Source: Opisthocomus hoazin
Taxonomy: Eukaryota; Chordata; Aves; Opisthocomiformes; Opisthocomidae
Assembly: GCF_030867145.1 (NCBI RefSeq)
Contig: NC_134454.1
Location: 64,524,308-64,588,307 of the forward strand
Length of the DNA stretch: 64,000 nucleotides
Reading direction: 5' to 3'
Shown: piece after piece, positions 35,707 through 49,281 of the stretch
How positions within the stretch are numbered: position 1 is the first letter of the stretch
Layout: each line of letters opens with the position of its first letter
Translations under genes and position numbers: made by a program
The notes under the pieces: model-generated
Told to the model about the DNA's origin: nothing
Databases searched by the model: none
Seen by the model: the letters and a program-made list of their open reading frames with translations, nothing else

Positions 35707-37635
35707 GTCTTATAAAATTAGGTTCTCCTCCCAAGGTAAGGAAGAAAATAGTTCATGGGGGCTAGTTGATGTTTACCTTGTATCCATTCCAGCTCAAATG
35801 AAAGTGTAATGTTTCTTTAAAGAAAACACAATAGCATGGCAAATCACGGTATTTGAAGAGCTATTCATGACTCTCAAACTATAATAGAAACAGCAGCTCA
35901 GATTATTTGATTATCTGATATTCAAAAACACGTGCCTTGAGAGAAGCTCAGACAGGGAAAAGACTGACAGAAAACATCAGTGTTGAGCAGAGGAAGCAGG
36001 CTGTAAAACAGTATTATCTATACAAGTCACAGAAGATTAAAGCTAAAAAGGTCACCAGGTACCCATCCAAGGGCCATGAAAAGATTGTGTGGCAGACAAG
36101 TAGATCCACTGTGACCCCTCTGGCTCTCATTTCCTCAGTTCTAAGAAACACCCTGACTACAAAGTGCCTAAAGGGATGCATGCATGACACCGCCTCTTCC
36201 TCCAGCTTCAGCAAATGCAGCTTCTGGGAGACAACTTGTATTCCTGCCGTCACATCTTTTCACTTCTGCCCCTTTTCTTCTGCAATATTGTCTTCCTTCT
36301 GCTCCTCTTCCTATGACTTCAGTTTACGTCTTCAATGGCTAGATCACTCTTTTTGGCAGCACTGATGCAAGTCTGAAACAGGAAGGCAGAGTAAAGCAAT
36401 GCCTTTAAACAGCTTAATGCTCGTAAAAGCCAAATTGTGGAGTCACCATGTGCTATGCTCAGTCTCCTCTAGCAACACTGCTATAAATTAATGTCAGGAG
36501 CAAAAACAGAAGGTGCATTTTCTAACTTAGCTTTTTTTCCCCTTTCCCCTTTTGTGTGCGCTTGTCTTAATTTATCATCGAGGAGGCAGATTCAGGCTTT
36601 TATCACAACATTAATAACAGCAGCTCTGGCTCATCGTCTTAACTTCTTCCAAAAAGAACAGTTGTTGCCATCTTTAATATCACCTAAAAGACTGCCAAAT
36701 ACAACAGTTTCCCTTCTTGTAAGACACAAACCAAAACCAACAGCCACTACTGCAGCTATGAAGAAAAGAATTAAGAGATGTGGTCAAAATCTCCCTCAAT
36801 GGCTTTCCCTGTTTTTTTCTTTTCTTTGTGGCTAATAAAGTTTAAACTTCTGGGTTTTTTAAAATGTGTTATGTTTGTTGAGGGACATCTGGGTGTCTCT
36901 GGATGGCCAGACTTTAACTATTCAGTATTGTACAGTGGGTTGTATAAATAGATAACTTTGACCCTCCTGACTCATTTGCTCCAGTAAAATAGGCTTAAAG
37001 ATTCTAATTAATACAGGATGCCACTATCGTCTCTCCATCCCCCACAGATGACTTTATAAACACTGTGCCATTGTTTCTTTGTTTTTTTCTTCTTCCCAGT
37101 GCTCCACCTCTCACTGCTAAGGTGCCATTCCTTGGTTACCTCCCCATCCTTACTGACTGAGCCCCAACCATCTCTGCTCTCCCCACAGAAGTGCTGCTCT
37201 TACCCTGATCTTCTTTATTGAAGTGAAAGGCAGTCCTCTATGCTAAAACTCAGTCTTTACTTTTGGTTACATAAACCTGAGAAAATACAGTTCTTCCAGT
37301 AATGACGAGATGAGGCCTGAGTGCCTTTTCATAGTTCAGAACATTCATATTCTTGCCTTCAAGATTCTGGCCTACAATTATGGTAGAATTTGTTACCTCA
37401 TTGCACCTTACCCCTCCCTTCTGGCCTCAGCAGCCACTGCAGCATCTCCTTCTTACAGTGTCACTCTGCACTGTCTTCTGTGTAGCCGCTTTCCTTGGAA
37501 AGACTCTTTATGCATTGCATGCTGCCAGGCATCCATCCTCTCCCCAATTTATTACTCCCTGCTAAGATCACAGATTCTAGCTAATATAGAGCCAAAGGAC
37601 CTCACCTAGTATTGAAACTGCAGAAGGTATGTAAG

Positions 37636-37860
37636 TTAGACACAAGGAAACACCTTCCTATCACAAAGAAAACTTGGTGATATAACAGTTCGCATAACAA
37701 GACTGAGGAATCTCTGTTGTTGGACACACTGGAAAAGAGATGGCAGGGACATCTGGCAGGAACAGGTTACCTGCAGTGGATTATGCTCTGGGAGACTGGA
37801 TGTTCTGCCTGAACTGTTGAGGTCCTTCCCAGACATAGTTCCTGATTCTGTAATAAAAGC
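37636..37860 (+). mobile_element. possible old CR1 3' relic
   Basis: The layout (AAGGAAACACCTTCC, a TGGACACACTGG block, AGGTCCTTCCCAGAC, then TGATTCTGTAATA) follows the order of a CR1 3' end, but identity is low. Confidence 0.4.
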
Positions 37861-39863
37861 AGCAATATCTGACTCTACCCAAGCCAGGTAAGCTTACACT
37901 GAGTTCTGTTCAAGCGGCCACTTAAAAGCTGTGGTCAATTTACACTGAAGCCAGTCTCTCAGTAATAGTTTAACACAAGAAGTATGATGACACCACCTAC
38001 GCCCCATTGCAGGTTGCCCCTTTTATACCAGCCTTTTCCCAGATCCCTTCCCCTGCTTCTTAATGCCTGCTCTGATGGCAAACATGTCAAGAGAAATAGC
38101 TTATGTGGAATATTTGCCATACTGCTTCAAATGGAAGATGTTCAAGTCAGTGAGACAATTCAGGGTAGTAAAGTTAAGCACACACATGTCTGTAAAATAT
38201 TATTGTAATAACAATGCAGATTTGAGGGACTGTGAGACTCACATTCAGATAGCTGTAATAAAGAATTACAAATCAACTGCATTGAAGTTAAACTTTTGAT
38301 GACTGAAATGGCATTGAAACTTTTGCAGTTCCACATATTAAAAGTAGGGTCTTGCAGTAAAAAATTTTCATCATCATATAAAATACATTTGGTACCATTG
38401 TGAAATTAAAATGAAGGGTTGCTAAACAAAGGTACCAGATGGGGAGTCTCCTGTTATTAACGAGGTCACCAGTGAAACATCCATTCCTAAAAGAAAATGA
38501 TCAGTGTCTCACTGGAGCAAAGGAAGCAAGAGATGAGGCGATACGTATTTTTGATTCAAGACATTAAACTCCTCTGACATAGCCAATAAAATCAGAATAC
38601 ATTGCAGCTGAATTGAATCAGTTGCAAAAGGTGAAGATCTTCAGTAGATCTATTTCTGTCAACAGACATAAAGTTTGGCTGAAAGTGATCAAAAGACAGA
38701 ATAGATTAAAGTCTGTGAAGTCTTATAGAAAATAGGAATCCATTAAAAAGAATGTAGTTGTTAATTACAGAAGAAACACTGATATTTTAAATAAGCAGAA
38801 ACAGAGTGATTAATACATAAAAGAGTTTTCTGTGCCGGTAAATAAGCAAGGAATTACAAAGCAAAAGAAACAGGGCCATCTTTCAGTGTTCAGCAAACAG
38901 AAAATAACACAATCGTTGAGAAAACAAACCTTATACTACCAAAAAGGATCCTGTAAACAGTGTAAAGGAAAAAGAATAGAATTTAACAGCTACGGATAGT
39001 ATCAATTAACAATATTTAAAGAAAAGCATGATTTCCCCAAACTATATTTGTCTAATAAAAGACACCTCTCCCTTATTTTCAACATTGTCTTACATTTTTT
39101 TAATAACTATGGTTACGACAACCTGAGTATCTCCAAAAGGAGAAAATATACAGAATATAGCTTTGATACAATTAAACAGAAAAGATTTGCCACAGTATGA
39201 TGACAAGAAATTACCAACAGCAACTTGAATAACAACTCACAATTCTTTGTATCCTGCATCAACAGCAAAGGATGTTAAGATGTGTTTGTCATATGATGCA
39301 ATTCTAGGAATAAAGACTAGCTGGAAAAGGCGTCAGCTGGTAATTAACGACAAGCGCAGGAGAAATCATTAATAAAAACTATTCCTACAGATGATCAGCT
39401 TCTCTTCGAAAGAAGACAGGACCACAGCCTTAAAGCAAATACACAACACCATAATAAAAATTGGTTTGTCTTATGTATGTTATATTATGTTAAATCCAAA
39501 TAGGAGATTGTTAAATGATACAATAGCTTACATTATCATTAGGTTTCATTTCAGTAATGTCAGGTATGGAGCAAATTTCTTGAACAGATGCTGAAAAGCC
39601 TTGGTAATATGAGAAACAGAGCCTGAGCTACCAACACTGAAGTGCCAGCCTCGGAGCCCACTGCTGTATATGTTATGCTAGCCTGATCTTTCGAGAAAAC
39701 AAGGCTTATGCAATCGCCACCCAGCAGTCCATGTGCCTGCCATTCCACACCTAACAATATTTGAATGTGCTGGCCAATTTTTGCACTGAATTGCAAAATA
39801 ATTCCGGTTGGATGAGTCCAACTGCTGAAGTATCTAATGGTAAATTAATTTTCACAATGTTGA

Positions 39864-39930
39864 ATCACAAAATGATTCAGATTGGATGAGACCTCAAGAG
39901 GTCATCTGGTTCAACTGGTGAAGTGCCTAT
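39864..39930 (-). mobile_element. short CR1 3' relic
   Basis: GAATCACAAAATGATTCAGA followed by TTGGATGAGACCTCAAGAGG and TCATCTGGTTCAAC is the reverse complement of a CR1 tail. It is only about 65 bases and is degenerate. Confidence 0.55.
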
Positions 39931-42606
39931 GGGTAAATGCGTTTTTTACAAGTTTCAAAAAAATGTGCCACTAACATACACATACACACACAGCTTATGC
40001 GTTGTATCAGCTGACCGACCAACTAAGACACACATACCTGTATTAACATAGCTTTAGATGAGTCATAGCACATACTGATGCTTACCCATATGGGGTGGCA
40101 CCTTTGGGGGGTGCAGGGTGAGAACAGAGTTTTGAATATTCTATTGCTCATAGAATAAATTATTTGCCTGAGTCATAAATGTAAAAAATGAAAACAGTAA
40201 GACTCATCAAATGGGCTAGAGAATAGTAGCATAAAATCTGACACAGGTAATCTTCTCATTCCAGTTAAAAAGGCCATGTTCCATTTCTGCCTACAAACAA
40301 CTTTATAAAGTAATAATAGGGACATTGTTTCTATTCTGAAGGGCCCACAGTCAGAAGGTGAATTTTTGTGCGAAGAGTTTGAGATACTTCTTGAGAGGAA
40401 AAATATTTATTTCTAAAAATAAAAGCTGTTCTCCTTTTTTACAAGCCTGAATTTCTTTCAGCCCAGCTATTCATCAGCAATTGCGTGACAGTAATAAAAG
40501 AATCAGAGAAACAACTAGTTTTCACAAATGCTGAACATTATTTGGACACAGAAATGCGTGTTATTTCTAACACCATGCCCTCTCCCATCCCACATTCTTG
40601 ATGACTGCAGAATGCCTACTTAGAGGCTTGCCAAACAGTAATGCCCAGTGACATTACAAAAAGAAACAAAACTCATCTCCCTTTCATCACTCTTGTTTAC
40701 ACTACAACTTCTAGCTCTGTAAAATCTCTATTGGACTTTGCTACTTTTCAAAATCCAACCACCTGGATTTTAGGAGGGATTTCATCCATCCACTGGGAAG
40801 TATGGAGGCTCTTCAACAGAAGATTCGGACTTCTTTTTATCAGGACTGTTTCCCTTCCTTGGTGCTGGCAGTGGGATCATATGGCAATTCAGCTGAAGAT
40901 GGAACCAGGTGAAGATACCATCTGTTTCTCCTGTACTGAGTAACTGGATCGGACTCAAGTATGTAGCAGATTTGGGTGTAGCTACTTCTACAGAGAGCAG
41001 CTGATGCTATCCATATTTCTTCAGAACAGTTTAATCAGGATAAGAACTTCTCTCATAAGTGGAGCTAAATGTCAGGCCTTCTGCTGATGTGTAGAGGAGA
41101 ACACCTCAGATCTCCTAGATGTACGGGTCTCATCCTAACATGCTTTGATATGAAAGTTCAGGATGAAGGCTTTCCTGTACCATCAGCAGCATTATTGTGA
41201 CTTTTCACTCCATAAGCTGAATTTGTGCCATTGTGTGGAGTGTTCCCATAATGCTCTGGAGAATTTTGTTGCAAAACTTTCTCACTAGTGTGCATTTCTT
41301 TACCCAGCAGGCTGTAATCTGTCTTGAACTGTCTCCAATCTCATTGGATCCCAAAATGCCGGAACACATATCTGACAAACTATCCAGTAGTTATTTCTGC
41401 TCAAAAGCTGGTAAGACTTTAAACTTCACTGTAGTCTGCTGACTTGTGCTTTACTAGGAGACAGAATTTCAAAATGGCTAGGAAAATACTCCATGCTTAG
41501 TAAACGTCATACAAGTCTGATATTTCTTATGTTCCAAAGTCTGTTAATACTGGTGTTAGTCTGGCTTTTGTTTCAGCTTCTGCCCCAACTCTGCCTCTGT
41601 CTTAGTGTACTCTGCTGCTGTTGTGTCCATCAAAAAAGAAAATGAAATTTCTAAGATGTTGCTCTTCAGAGGCTTTCAGTATGTCTACACTGCAGCCAGA
41701 GCTGTGACTGAATACTGCACAAATATATACAAGGCAGCTTTAATGTAAGAAGGTGGGTATTTAGAATAATACAGCCGAAACAGCAAGATCACATACAGGT
41801 TGAAGATCCACTAGTTTCTCTGGTGAGGCTAGCAAGTGACTCAAAATGCACTAGGCATCCTTGAGACAGTGAGCGAATAATAAAGGAAATCAGTAAGTGT
41901 CCATGGGTTTCCCTGACCTGTATGAATCAGGCGCAGAATGATAAACATCAGAACATTTTGGTGACAAAAAAAAATTTATGACAGTGTTCTTGTGATTTTA
42001 GAAATCACAGGTACTTACATTGATAACTGACCATGCTTAGAATCTTAAGCAATACAGAGAAAGCAAGGAGGACAGCAGAAGACAAATTCCCTGTCACTCC
42101 CTGAATTTTGATTGGAGATCAAATCCCTTGTCTGGAAAGACAGCTTTGAAAGTCATAAACAATGCAAACAAATCCTGGTGCTTTCTTAGCTGAGTGCAGT
42201 TTTTTTCTCACCTTAATAGATTAAATTTATCAGATTTGAGATTAGACTTTGACTGTTGGCTAGAAATGGCACACTTATCCCTCAATCATGTAATTCAGTA
42301 ATTTAGGTCCATTACTCGATCTACTCTTAGCCTTTTAGAGCATGTATTTGGAAATTTTACCATCCAAACTGTGACCTAAGGACAGCATTCACTGTGCACT
42401 CAATAGTCTGTTCACCTCAGCCAGTGTATGATGCAGTGACATAAACTCTGCAGAATCTTACAGGGGTCAGATGGCCTGGAAACGTACTGGAAATATGAAT
42501 GACTCATCCAGCATTCAAAGTCTTCCTCCCTCAGACCAATGGCACAACAGCTCACGTGTTTATGGGAGATGCCTGGATCACACACTAAAAAAGTAAGGTA
42601 CGTGGT

Positions 42607-43589
42607 TGTGGTGGGTTGACCTTGGCTGCCAAGACACTCTATCACGCCCCTCCTCAGCTGGACAAGGGGGGAAAAAATATGACAAAAGGCTCGTGTGTTG
42701 AGATAAGGACAAGTACAGCTATTACCATCACAGGCATAACAGACTCAACTTGGGGAAATAAATTTAATTTATTGCCAATGAAATCAGAGTAGGATAATGA
42801 GAAATAAGAACAAATCTAAAGGCATCTTCCCCGCTCCCCTCCCTTCTTCCCAGGCTCAACTTCACCGCCAAATTCTCCCCCTCCCCCCCCCCCCCCCAGC
42901 AATGCAGGGGGACAGGGAATGGAAGTTGCATCAGTTCATCACACATTGTCGCTGCCGCTCCTTCCTCCTCACGTTCTTCCCCTGCTCCAGCATAAGGTCC
43001 CTCTCACGGGAGACAGTTCTCTACAAACTTCTCCAGCGTGGGTCCTTCCCACTGGGCGCAGCTCTTCAAGAACAGGCTGCTCCAGTGTGGGTCCCCCGTG
43101 GGGTCACACGTCCTGCCAGCAAACCTGCTCTAGTATGGGCTCCTCTCTCCACAGATCCACAGGTCCTGGCAGGAACCTGCTCCAGCACAGGGCCTCCATG
43201 GGGTCACAGCCTCATTCAGGCATCCAGCTGCTCCAATGTGGGGTCCTCCACGGGCTGCAGGTGGAGATCTGCTCCACTGTGGACCTCCATGGGCTGCAGA
43301 GGAATCTCTGCTCCGGTGCCTGGAGCACCTCCTCCCCCTCCTTCTGCACTGACCTGGGTGTCTGCACTCACGCCTCTCTCTGGCTGCAGTTGTGCAGCAG
43401 GTTTTTCCCCTTCTCAAACATATTATCACAGAGGTGCTAGCACCATCGCTGACTGCCTTGGCCAGTGGCAGGTCCGTCTTGGAGCCAGCTGGCATTGGCT
43501 CTGTCGGACGTGGGGGAGGCTTCTGCCAGCTTCTCACACAAGCCACCACACCACCCTCCCGCTACCAAAACCCACACAAAGCCAATGCA
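42607..43589 (-). mobile_element. solo-type LTR, copy A
   Basis: About 980 bases, homologous over its length to 61,656-62,710 and in the same orientation. It begins TGTGGTGGGTTGACC and ends near GCCAATGCA. An AATAAA on the - strand (42,768-42,773) near its left end suggests the LTR sense strand is -. The middle is built of degenerate units, each starting CTGCTCCA, roughly 40-60 bases long. No proviral genes flank it, so it is a solo LTR or an orphan piece. A 47-base block (42,763-42,809) is identical to 61,827-61,873. A C15 run lies at 42,883-42,897. It resembles a widespread neoavian LTR family; the family name would need a library search. Confidence 0.82.
42883..42897. repeat. C15 homopolymer in LTR copy A
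   Basis: Fifteen consecutive C; a likely length-variable and sequencing-error-prone site. Confidence 0.9.
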
Positions 43590-46500
43590 GTGCCTGAAAG
43601 TTAAGTGGTCTTCAACGCACTCTTTTCTCCCAAATGGCAATCCAGATTTCCTCAGATAAATCTTTTTCCATACATTGAAATTGTTTTAGTATAGGCCTGT
43701 GTCAGTCTTACAGACAGTCCAGGATCATCAGGGTTATCGATCTCTCCACAAGTATATCAGCAACAGAGAAGATGGAACCTCCAAGACTATTTAAAAACAT
43801 CTAAACTGCTTTCTTGTTCCACTGAATAATCAGAAAGCAGACTGTATTCACTGCCACAGGAACTATAATTTCCTTTTTTTAGATTCATGTAGCTATTTCG
43901 TCTGTTATAACTCGATGCTTGTTCTGTGGTTTGTGGCTTCCCTGCCTAGTTACAAATGTGCTCGACTGAGCTGAATTGTGGATGTGGCTAAACATACTGC
44001 TTCCTCTTTCCTTGAGCTTCCAGTGCTCCACTACAGTTTCGATATTGCTGCACAGCTCAGTACACTGTATTCAGAGCCAAGTAGGCATTTTCTTTATAGA
44101 TCAGTATTTTGAGAAAATCTCAAAATATTAAACCGGAGTTTTTCACTCTTGTCCTCAAAGAAAATATGATTTTGGGGAACTGTTTGATAAAATTATCTTT
44201 GTTTAATGATGAGATATTAAACATGACAAAAAAAGTATTTTTCTTCCATGAGAAATATTTCTTGCATTTTTGCATGAAGATAGGAATCAAATACTTCAAA
44301 AAACTTTGTATTTTTCAAAGCTACAAATTATTCCTTCTGTCATCAGGATCATTTTCCCTATCCTCACATACTTGGGTGGAGCACATAAAACGATGTTTCT
44401 GCAAACAAACAAGTTGATGAATTGCTTTGCAAACCACTAAAGAGAGCTGAAAGTGCTATCACTCTGAACTCATCCAGCTTGCAAGACAGGACTGCTCTAA
44501 TTGTCTGACTTGCTCCAAACTGTTCTTTATCTACCACAGAGACTACTGATAACTTTCATGCAACTTAGTAAAATTCTTATTAGTTAAACTTAGAATTTTC
44601 CCACTACGCTGGCAAGTTTAAATTGTAAACTTACGTTTTTGCACCATCTGAGCTTTCAAAGAGGGATTCTTGAGTATTACCAACATAATTTTTACTCCAT
44701 TGGGTTCATTCTGCCATTCATTTAAACAGAAAAACTAACTTTGCCAGTGTATTTGTTTGGCTAAAATGGAGAAGATTAATGTTTATGAATGATTCCTTCC
44801 AAGGAAAGATGGATTTTTATTTAAAGTACAGGGTCCTCCCAGCAGTAAGCGGAAGATTACATTACATATTTGGTTTATCACACATTTGTAAAGCTTACCA
44901 CACTGTAATAACTCCATGTGTTCTGCAACTGCAATAATATTTAGCTGCATAAAATTCTCCAGTTTAGAGCTAGCATAAATATCAAAAGTATACAGTCTTC
45001 CTCCATAAAATGGATGGGCTCTCACACGCACTGCAGTTATACTGGTTCTGCTGTACAATGCAATTCCTTGTCCTTGGAAACTACACCAAATCTTTTATAT
45101 CAAAGCTGTTGAGAGTAGGCACCTCCAGAATTTCAAGTGCAGATACAACTATTACTAGAAAGTATGCTTTTGGGTGGATGTTTCATTGCTACTAAGCCAT
45201 CACAAAGTCAACAGTGCTTTCATGCAGCCAGCTTCTTGTCTCACTTCACACATACTCTCAAAAACACTCTTAAAACTTTTGCCAGAAAGAAAACTCCTAC
45301 TAACAACAAACAGACATTGCTATTTGGTTTGCCCACATTAAAATTTGAATCATACTATCAACAGAAACCAATTAAAAATGCTTGTCCAACATAGCTGTGT
45401 TAAGCACAATACTTAACAGCAATTTCAGGACACCTAAAAATACTACTGATTCTACAGTACTTTGAAGCATACTATTGAATATCCTCCCTCCTTCATCTCG
45501 GCTACTGTAAGGAATTGAGCAGCTGGTTAATGGAGAACACAACAGTCTTGTCGTTGGACAGAAATCATTTTGCCACAGCAGTCGTTTGGAATGAATCAAA
45601 CTTTAAATCAGGCTTCCCAGATGAGACCTGGTTTTCTCAAAAACGCTTTGTACTAAAGCTAGTTTATCCAAGGTGTTCAGAGATTCAGATCCATAAAAGT
45701 ATAATTTCAGTTCATCCTGTAGAATGCTGTAGGAGTCACACGCTAGGTGCTGGAATGCTTGTACAAACACTTAGAGGAGTATTTCTGTTCTTGTTCACAA
45801 CATCAGCACGCAGGAGACAATTCAGACAGCATTAGGTGAAATCACTTTGCAGTGGTTCAGGTTATTCAGTCCACAGAGGACCCAACTTTTTATGACCAGA
45901 AATTACTAATCCTCCCCATGAACACGCAAGTTAAGTACGTGTTTCATCTCATCACCAGCCCCGTTCTGCATTTATTATGTACACACCTGCCTAGGCAGGC
46001 TACCCTTTGTGCTGCATTTGGATTCTGTAGTTTCCTTCTTCTCCCAACACCAACCTGAACTGAGATCATGGCTGAGAACCAGCAGATACAGGCTCAGGGA
46101 AATGACACTGCAAGGCAGAAAAAGCACAGAGTAACTCCAGGAAGTTTGTAAACCTACTCTTCACTGGCTTACTAATTCAAGATCTCAGTGAAAATCACTG
46201 CTTGGAAACCACCCACGGATAGCAATGACTCAAAGTACTCCCTGCTTTAAAAGTTCTGGCGCTTGACCCTGTTCTTACAAAAAAATTGGACATCAGTTGA
46301 ATTCCTAACCTTACATTTCAGCTCACTAGCAACAAGACGCTTGTAGCTCTCAGAAAGCTTTGGCTCTATAAAACGTAATAATCCAGCCTGTTGGCTGAGC
46401 AACTGCTCCTTCCAGCAGCCCTGTTGGTAAGGTTAACTAGGCCTCTTGTGTGGCATTTTCCATGGTAGGATGGGATCCTCATGTGCTGAAGTGCTATGTC

Positions 46501-48470
46501 ATTGGCAGCAGCGTGGCAGCAGTTTGCTTCTTTCCAGACAGCTTGGGTTTTCTTCAGAGATGCTCCCCAGTAGTTCGTTCAGTTGCCACAAACTTGGTAT
46601 GCTTTTGAAGTGTGGGAATCAGCTGCATGTCAGGCTGACTGGGGGCTGCCTACCCCAATTCTGCTTAGTGATGAAGAGTACACCCCACCACAAGCCCTGT
46701 TCGGAAGGCAATTTAGGTCTTTAAGAATGTAATTTTAATTTTTTCATTGCTTATCTGGTAGAAATCAGTGATGTATTTCCTTTAACCACCCTTAAGAACA
46801 ATTCACCAACATCTGAAAACCCTGCCCTTTGCATATTTATGAATGAAAAGTTATGCACATCCCCCAACACAAAAGTTACCATGAAGGCTACTCAGTGCTC
46901 CTTGATAATGTGATTTTGAAAAATTGCTACTTCCTTGCAGGTTTTTCTGTAAGGGTACAATTCTGGCAAAATATATCATGTCCTGAGACCTGATGGCACA
47001 GCTTTTCTGCTGCATGAAAAGAGGTCTATCAGAATCTTGATTGTAGCTACGCGATTTTCAGCCTAGTTTTCAGCCAGCTCCCAAATGTTACATTTACCTA
47101 TTATCCGCTTTAAATCGTACCGGCTTGCCCCTTGGCTATCTGAGAATAGCCAGGATAATACTGCTTCAAAGACCTTGGCCTCTACAGTAATGTACCTGAA
47201 ATACTAACACCGATCCTTTGGCTGATGAGAAATTTTGAATCCATGTTCAATTCTCGTCAGCCTGGAGATACACATATACTGTTGCATGTTCATTATTTTT
47301 ATTTTTTTTTTCTTTCATGCATTACTAAAGACAAAATTGAATTGCTGCTTACATTCACCTACTGAAAATTTGTTTCTGAGTACTTAAGAGAAAGATACTA
47401 TATTTCCCCCACCAATGTACTCTTTGTTTGGTTGCTTGGCCACTTCCACATGGGGTATAATCCAATCCTCCAGGTCACTTCACAGGTGCTTTGATCTGAT
47501 GCCTAAATTTACGGTAACAGAAAAGAATGCTGCTCTCCGAGATGTACAGCACACATGGCTTTAGAATGCAGATATGGTCCTTCCTCTAGCTGCTGAGCCA
47601 TAATTTCCTCCTTTTTTCTAACAGCTGTGACTCTGAGTATTCAAGATCTTTATTCTCCTGCGTCTATGTGGTTGCTTTGCTAATGACCAGAGAATGTCTG
47701 GATTGGCGGAGGCTCTTGTCAAATACTTTAGCCTCCAAGAACAGGATGCTAGTCAATACAACAACTTTAGAAAAAAGCTGTGACTCACTCTTGCTTCTCT
47801 GACAAACTCAATTTAGAATGTTTTATTTCCCCAGTGCTTCCTCTGATTTGGAGCAGGACAACAGTATCACAGATGAGCCAATGCATATTGTCTACTGATC
47901 TTATTTTTGATGCAAGTATTTTAGGGTTGTTCAGTAAGAAGTAATTTTTTTTCATTTATACAAGTGCAGAAATGGAATATCCCAGAGGGCACCAGGAAAA
48001 CAGCCCTTGGCCTTGAATTGCAGGCAATTCATCATTCCTTTCAGACACGCTTATGAGAGTTGTCCGTGCTGACTTACTGTAACCTATTTGCTCTGAGATA
48101 CACTTGAAAACCTCGGAGAGCACCGCAGACATGAGCGTAAAGTCTCAGCGCAGTTAGCTTCTGTTGTAGAAGTATCCAATTGCTGAAGACAGCTATTCCA
48201 CAGCATGCCCTTGACACCAGGTCCGGTCACAGATGCTGCACTTTTCTGCAGCCAAACCACACGCGCAGTCCTTTGCTGCGCAGCACGACGTTAAACACTC
48301 TTGCTAAACGATCTCTGAAGCATCAGAATTAAGTCATAGAACTAAAATAAGCTGCTGAGGCACCACATCCTTCCCCGTAACCATGCAGAAAACCATGTCA
48401 CAGGCAAAACGGAAACAAATCCCCTGCAGGTACCATTCTCCCGCGAGAGGATCCATCGCCTGGATGGACC
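43590..48470. other. intergenic between LTR copy A and the JMY CpG island
   Basis: Unique, mostly AT-rich sequence with no gene or repeat I can name. This is the likely location of distal JMY regulatory DNA, but nothing specific stands out. Confidence 0.55.
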
Positions 48471-48980
48471 TCTACACTTAAAAACCCTCCGCCAGCCTGG
48501 GGGCTGCACAGGCCGCCGCAGGCGAGTGGGCAGGCCAGCTGCAGCGCAGGACCGCCGAGGCCGGCGTGCCCCACCGGGCTGACAGGGCGGCAAACGCCAG
48601 GCCAAAGCCGCAGCGGGCCAGCCCAGCGCTGCCCTCCGAAGCTGGCCGGACCAGAGGCCGTTGGCCCCCCAGCCCGCCCCCGGGAGCCCCGAACCGCCGC
48701 TCCCCCAGGCCACGCCGTCCTCGGCCCCGCTCCCGCACAGCCGCCCGGCCACACCCCCTAACGGCCCTGGTCCGGCACGTGCCCTTCCCAGCATGCAGCG
48801 CGCGGCGCCGGAACGGCCGCATAGCACGTCAGAGGGAAGGGGCGGGGCATCGTCTTCCCCCGCCCAGCATGGGAGCCGGGGGGAGGGAGGGCGGGAAACG
48901 GTGAGCGTGGCCGGTGGGGAAGGGGCGGGGCGGGGGGCGATGCTCCGCCCATCCCCCTCCGCCGGAGAAACCAGGGCGGC

Positions 48981-48990
48981 AGCCAATGGG
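48981..48990 (+). promoter_or_regulatory. CCAAT box
   Basis: AGCCAATGGG matches the NF-Y site consensus and sits between GC boxes, about 400 bases upstream of the JMY ATG. Confidence 0.55.
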
Positions 48991-49093
48991 ACAGGCGCGC
49001 CGCGGGGCGTGGGGCGGGGCTTCGTGACGCGAAGGGGCGGGGCCGGCACTATGTTGCCGCAGCGCCGCCGCCGCTTGTAAACAGATCCCGCCC

Positions 49094-49103
49094 CACGTGA
49101 CGT
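49094..49103 (+). promoter_or_regulatory. overlapping E-box and CRE-like half site
   Basis: CACGTG (USF/Myc-class E-box) overlaps TGACGT (CREB/ATF-class half site) in CACGTGACGT, inside the JMY CpG island. Confidence 0.45.
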
Positions 49104-49260
49104 GCGTGAAGTACCTGAGCGGGGCCACCGGGCATTGTCCGCTGCGGCGGCGGGCTCCGAGCAGAGGGGAGGAGGCGGTTCCTCTCGGTCCTCCCTCACT
49201 CCCTCCCACCTCCCTAGCCGCTCCGGCGGGGAGTCGGCGCGTCGTCCCCTCGGCTCTAAG

Positions 49261-49281
49261 ATGGCTGATGGTGGGCGGTGA
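49261..49281 (+). CDS. JMY leader upstream ORF 1 (6 codons)
   Basis: AAGATGG gives a strong initiation context (A at -3, G at +4). The frame encodes MADGGR and stops at TGA 49,279-49,281, 103 bases before the JMY ATG. It is real only if transcription starts upstream of it. Such short uORFs usually lower translation of the main frame. Confidence 0.4.
   Translation: MADGGR

Larger units (their letters stand above)
35707..42606. other. intergenic, no gene seen
   Basis: About 6.9 kb of mostly unique AT-rich sequence, with two decayed CR1-like relics (37,636-37,860 and 39,864-39,930). Open frames of 100-142 codons at 35,937-36,365, 36,491-36,835 and 40,641-40,943 show no domains and look like chance. 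Confidence 0.55.

Noticed and set aside
35937..36365. 142-codon + strand open frame
   Set aside because: The second half is Ser/Cys/Phe-rich and pyrimidine driven; no family resemblance.
42797..43597. 266-codon open frame
   Set aside because: It falls wholly within LTR copy A and comes from its tandem units.
48342..49199. 285-codon open frame on the - strand upstream of JMY
   Set aside because: It lies in the CpG island, where GC-rich sequence removes stop codons; the translation is Arg/Pro/Ala-rich with no domain, and frames overlap on both strands.
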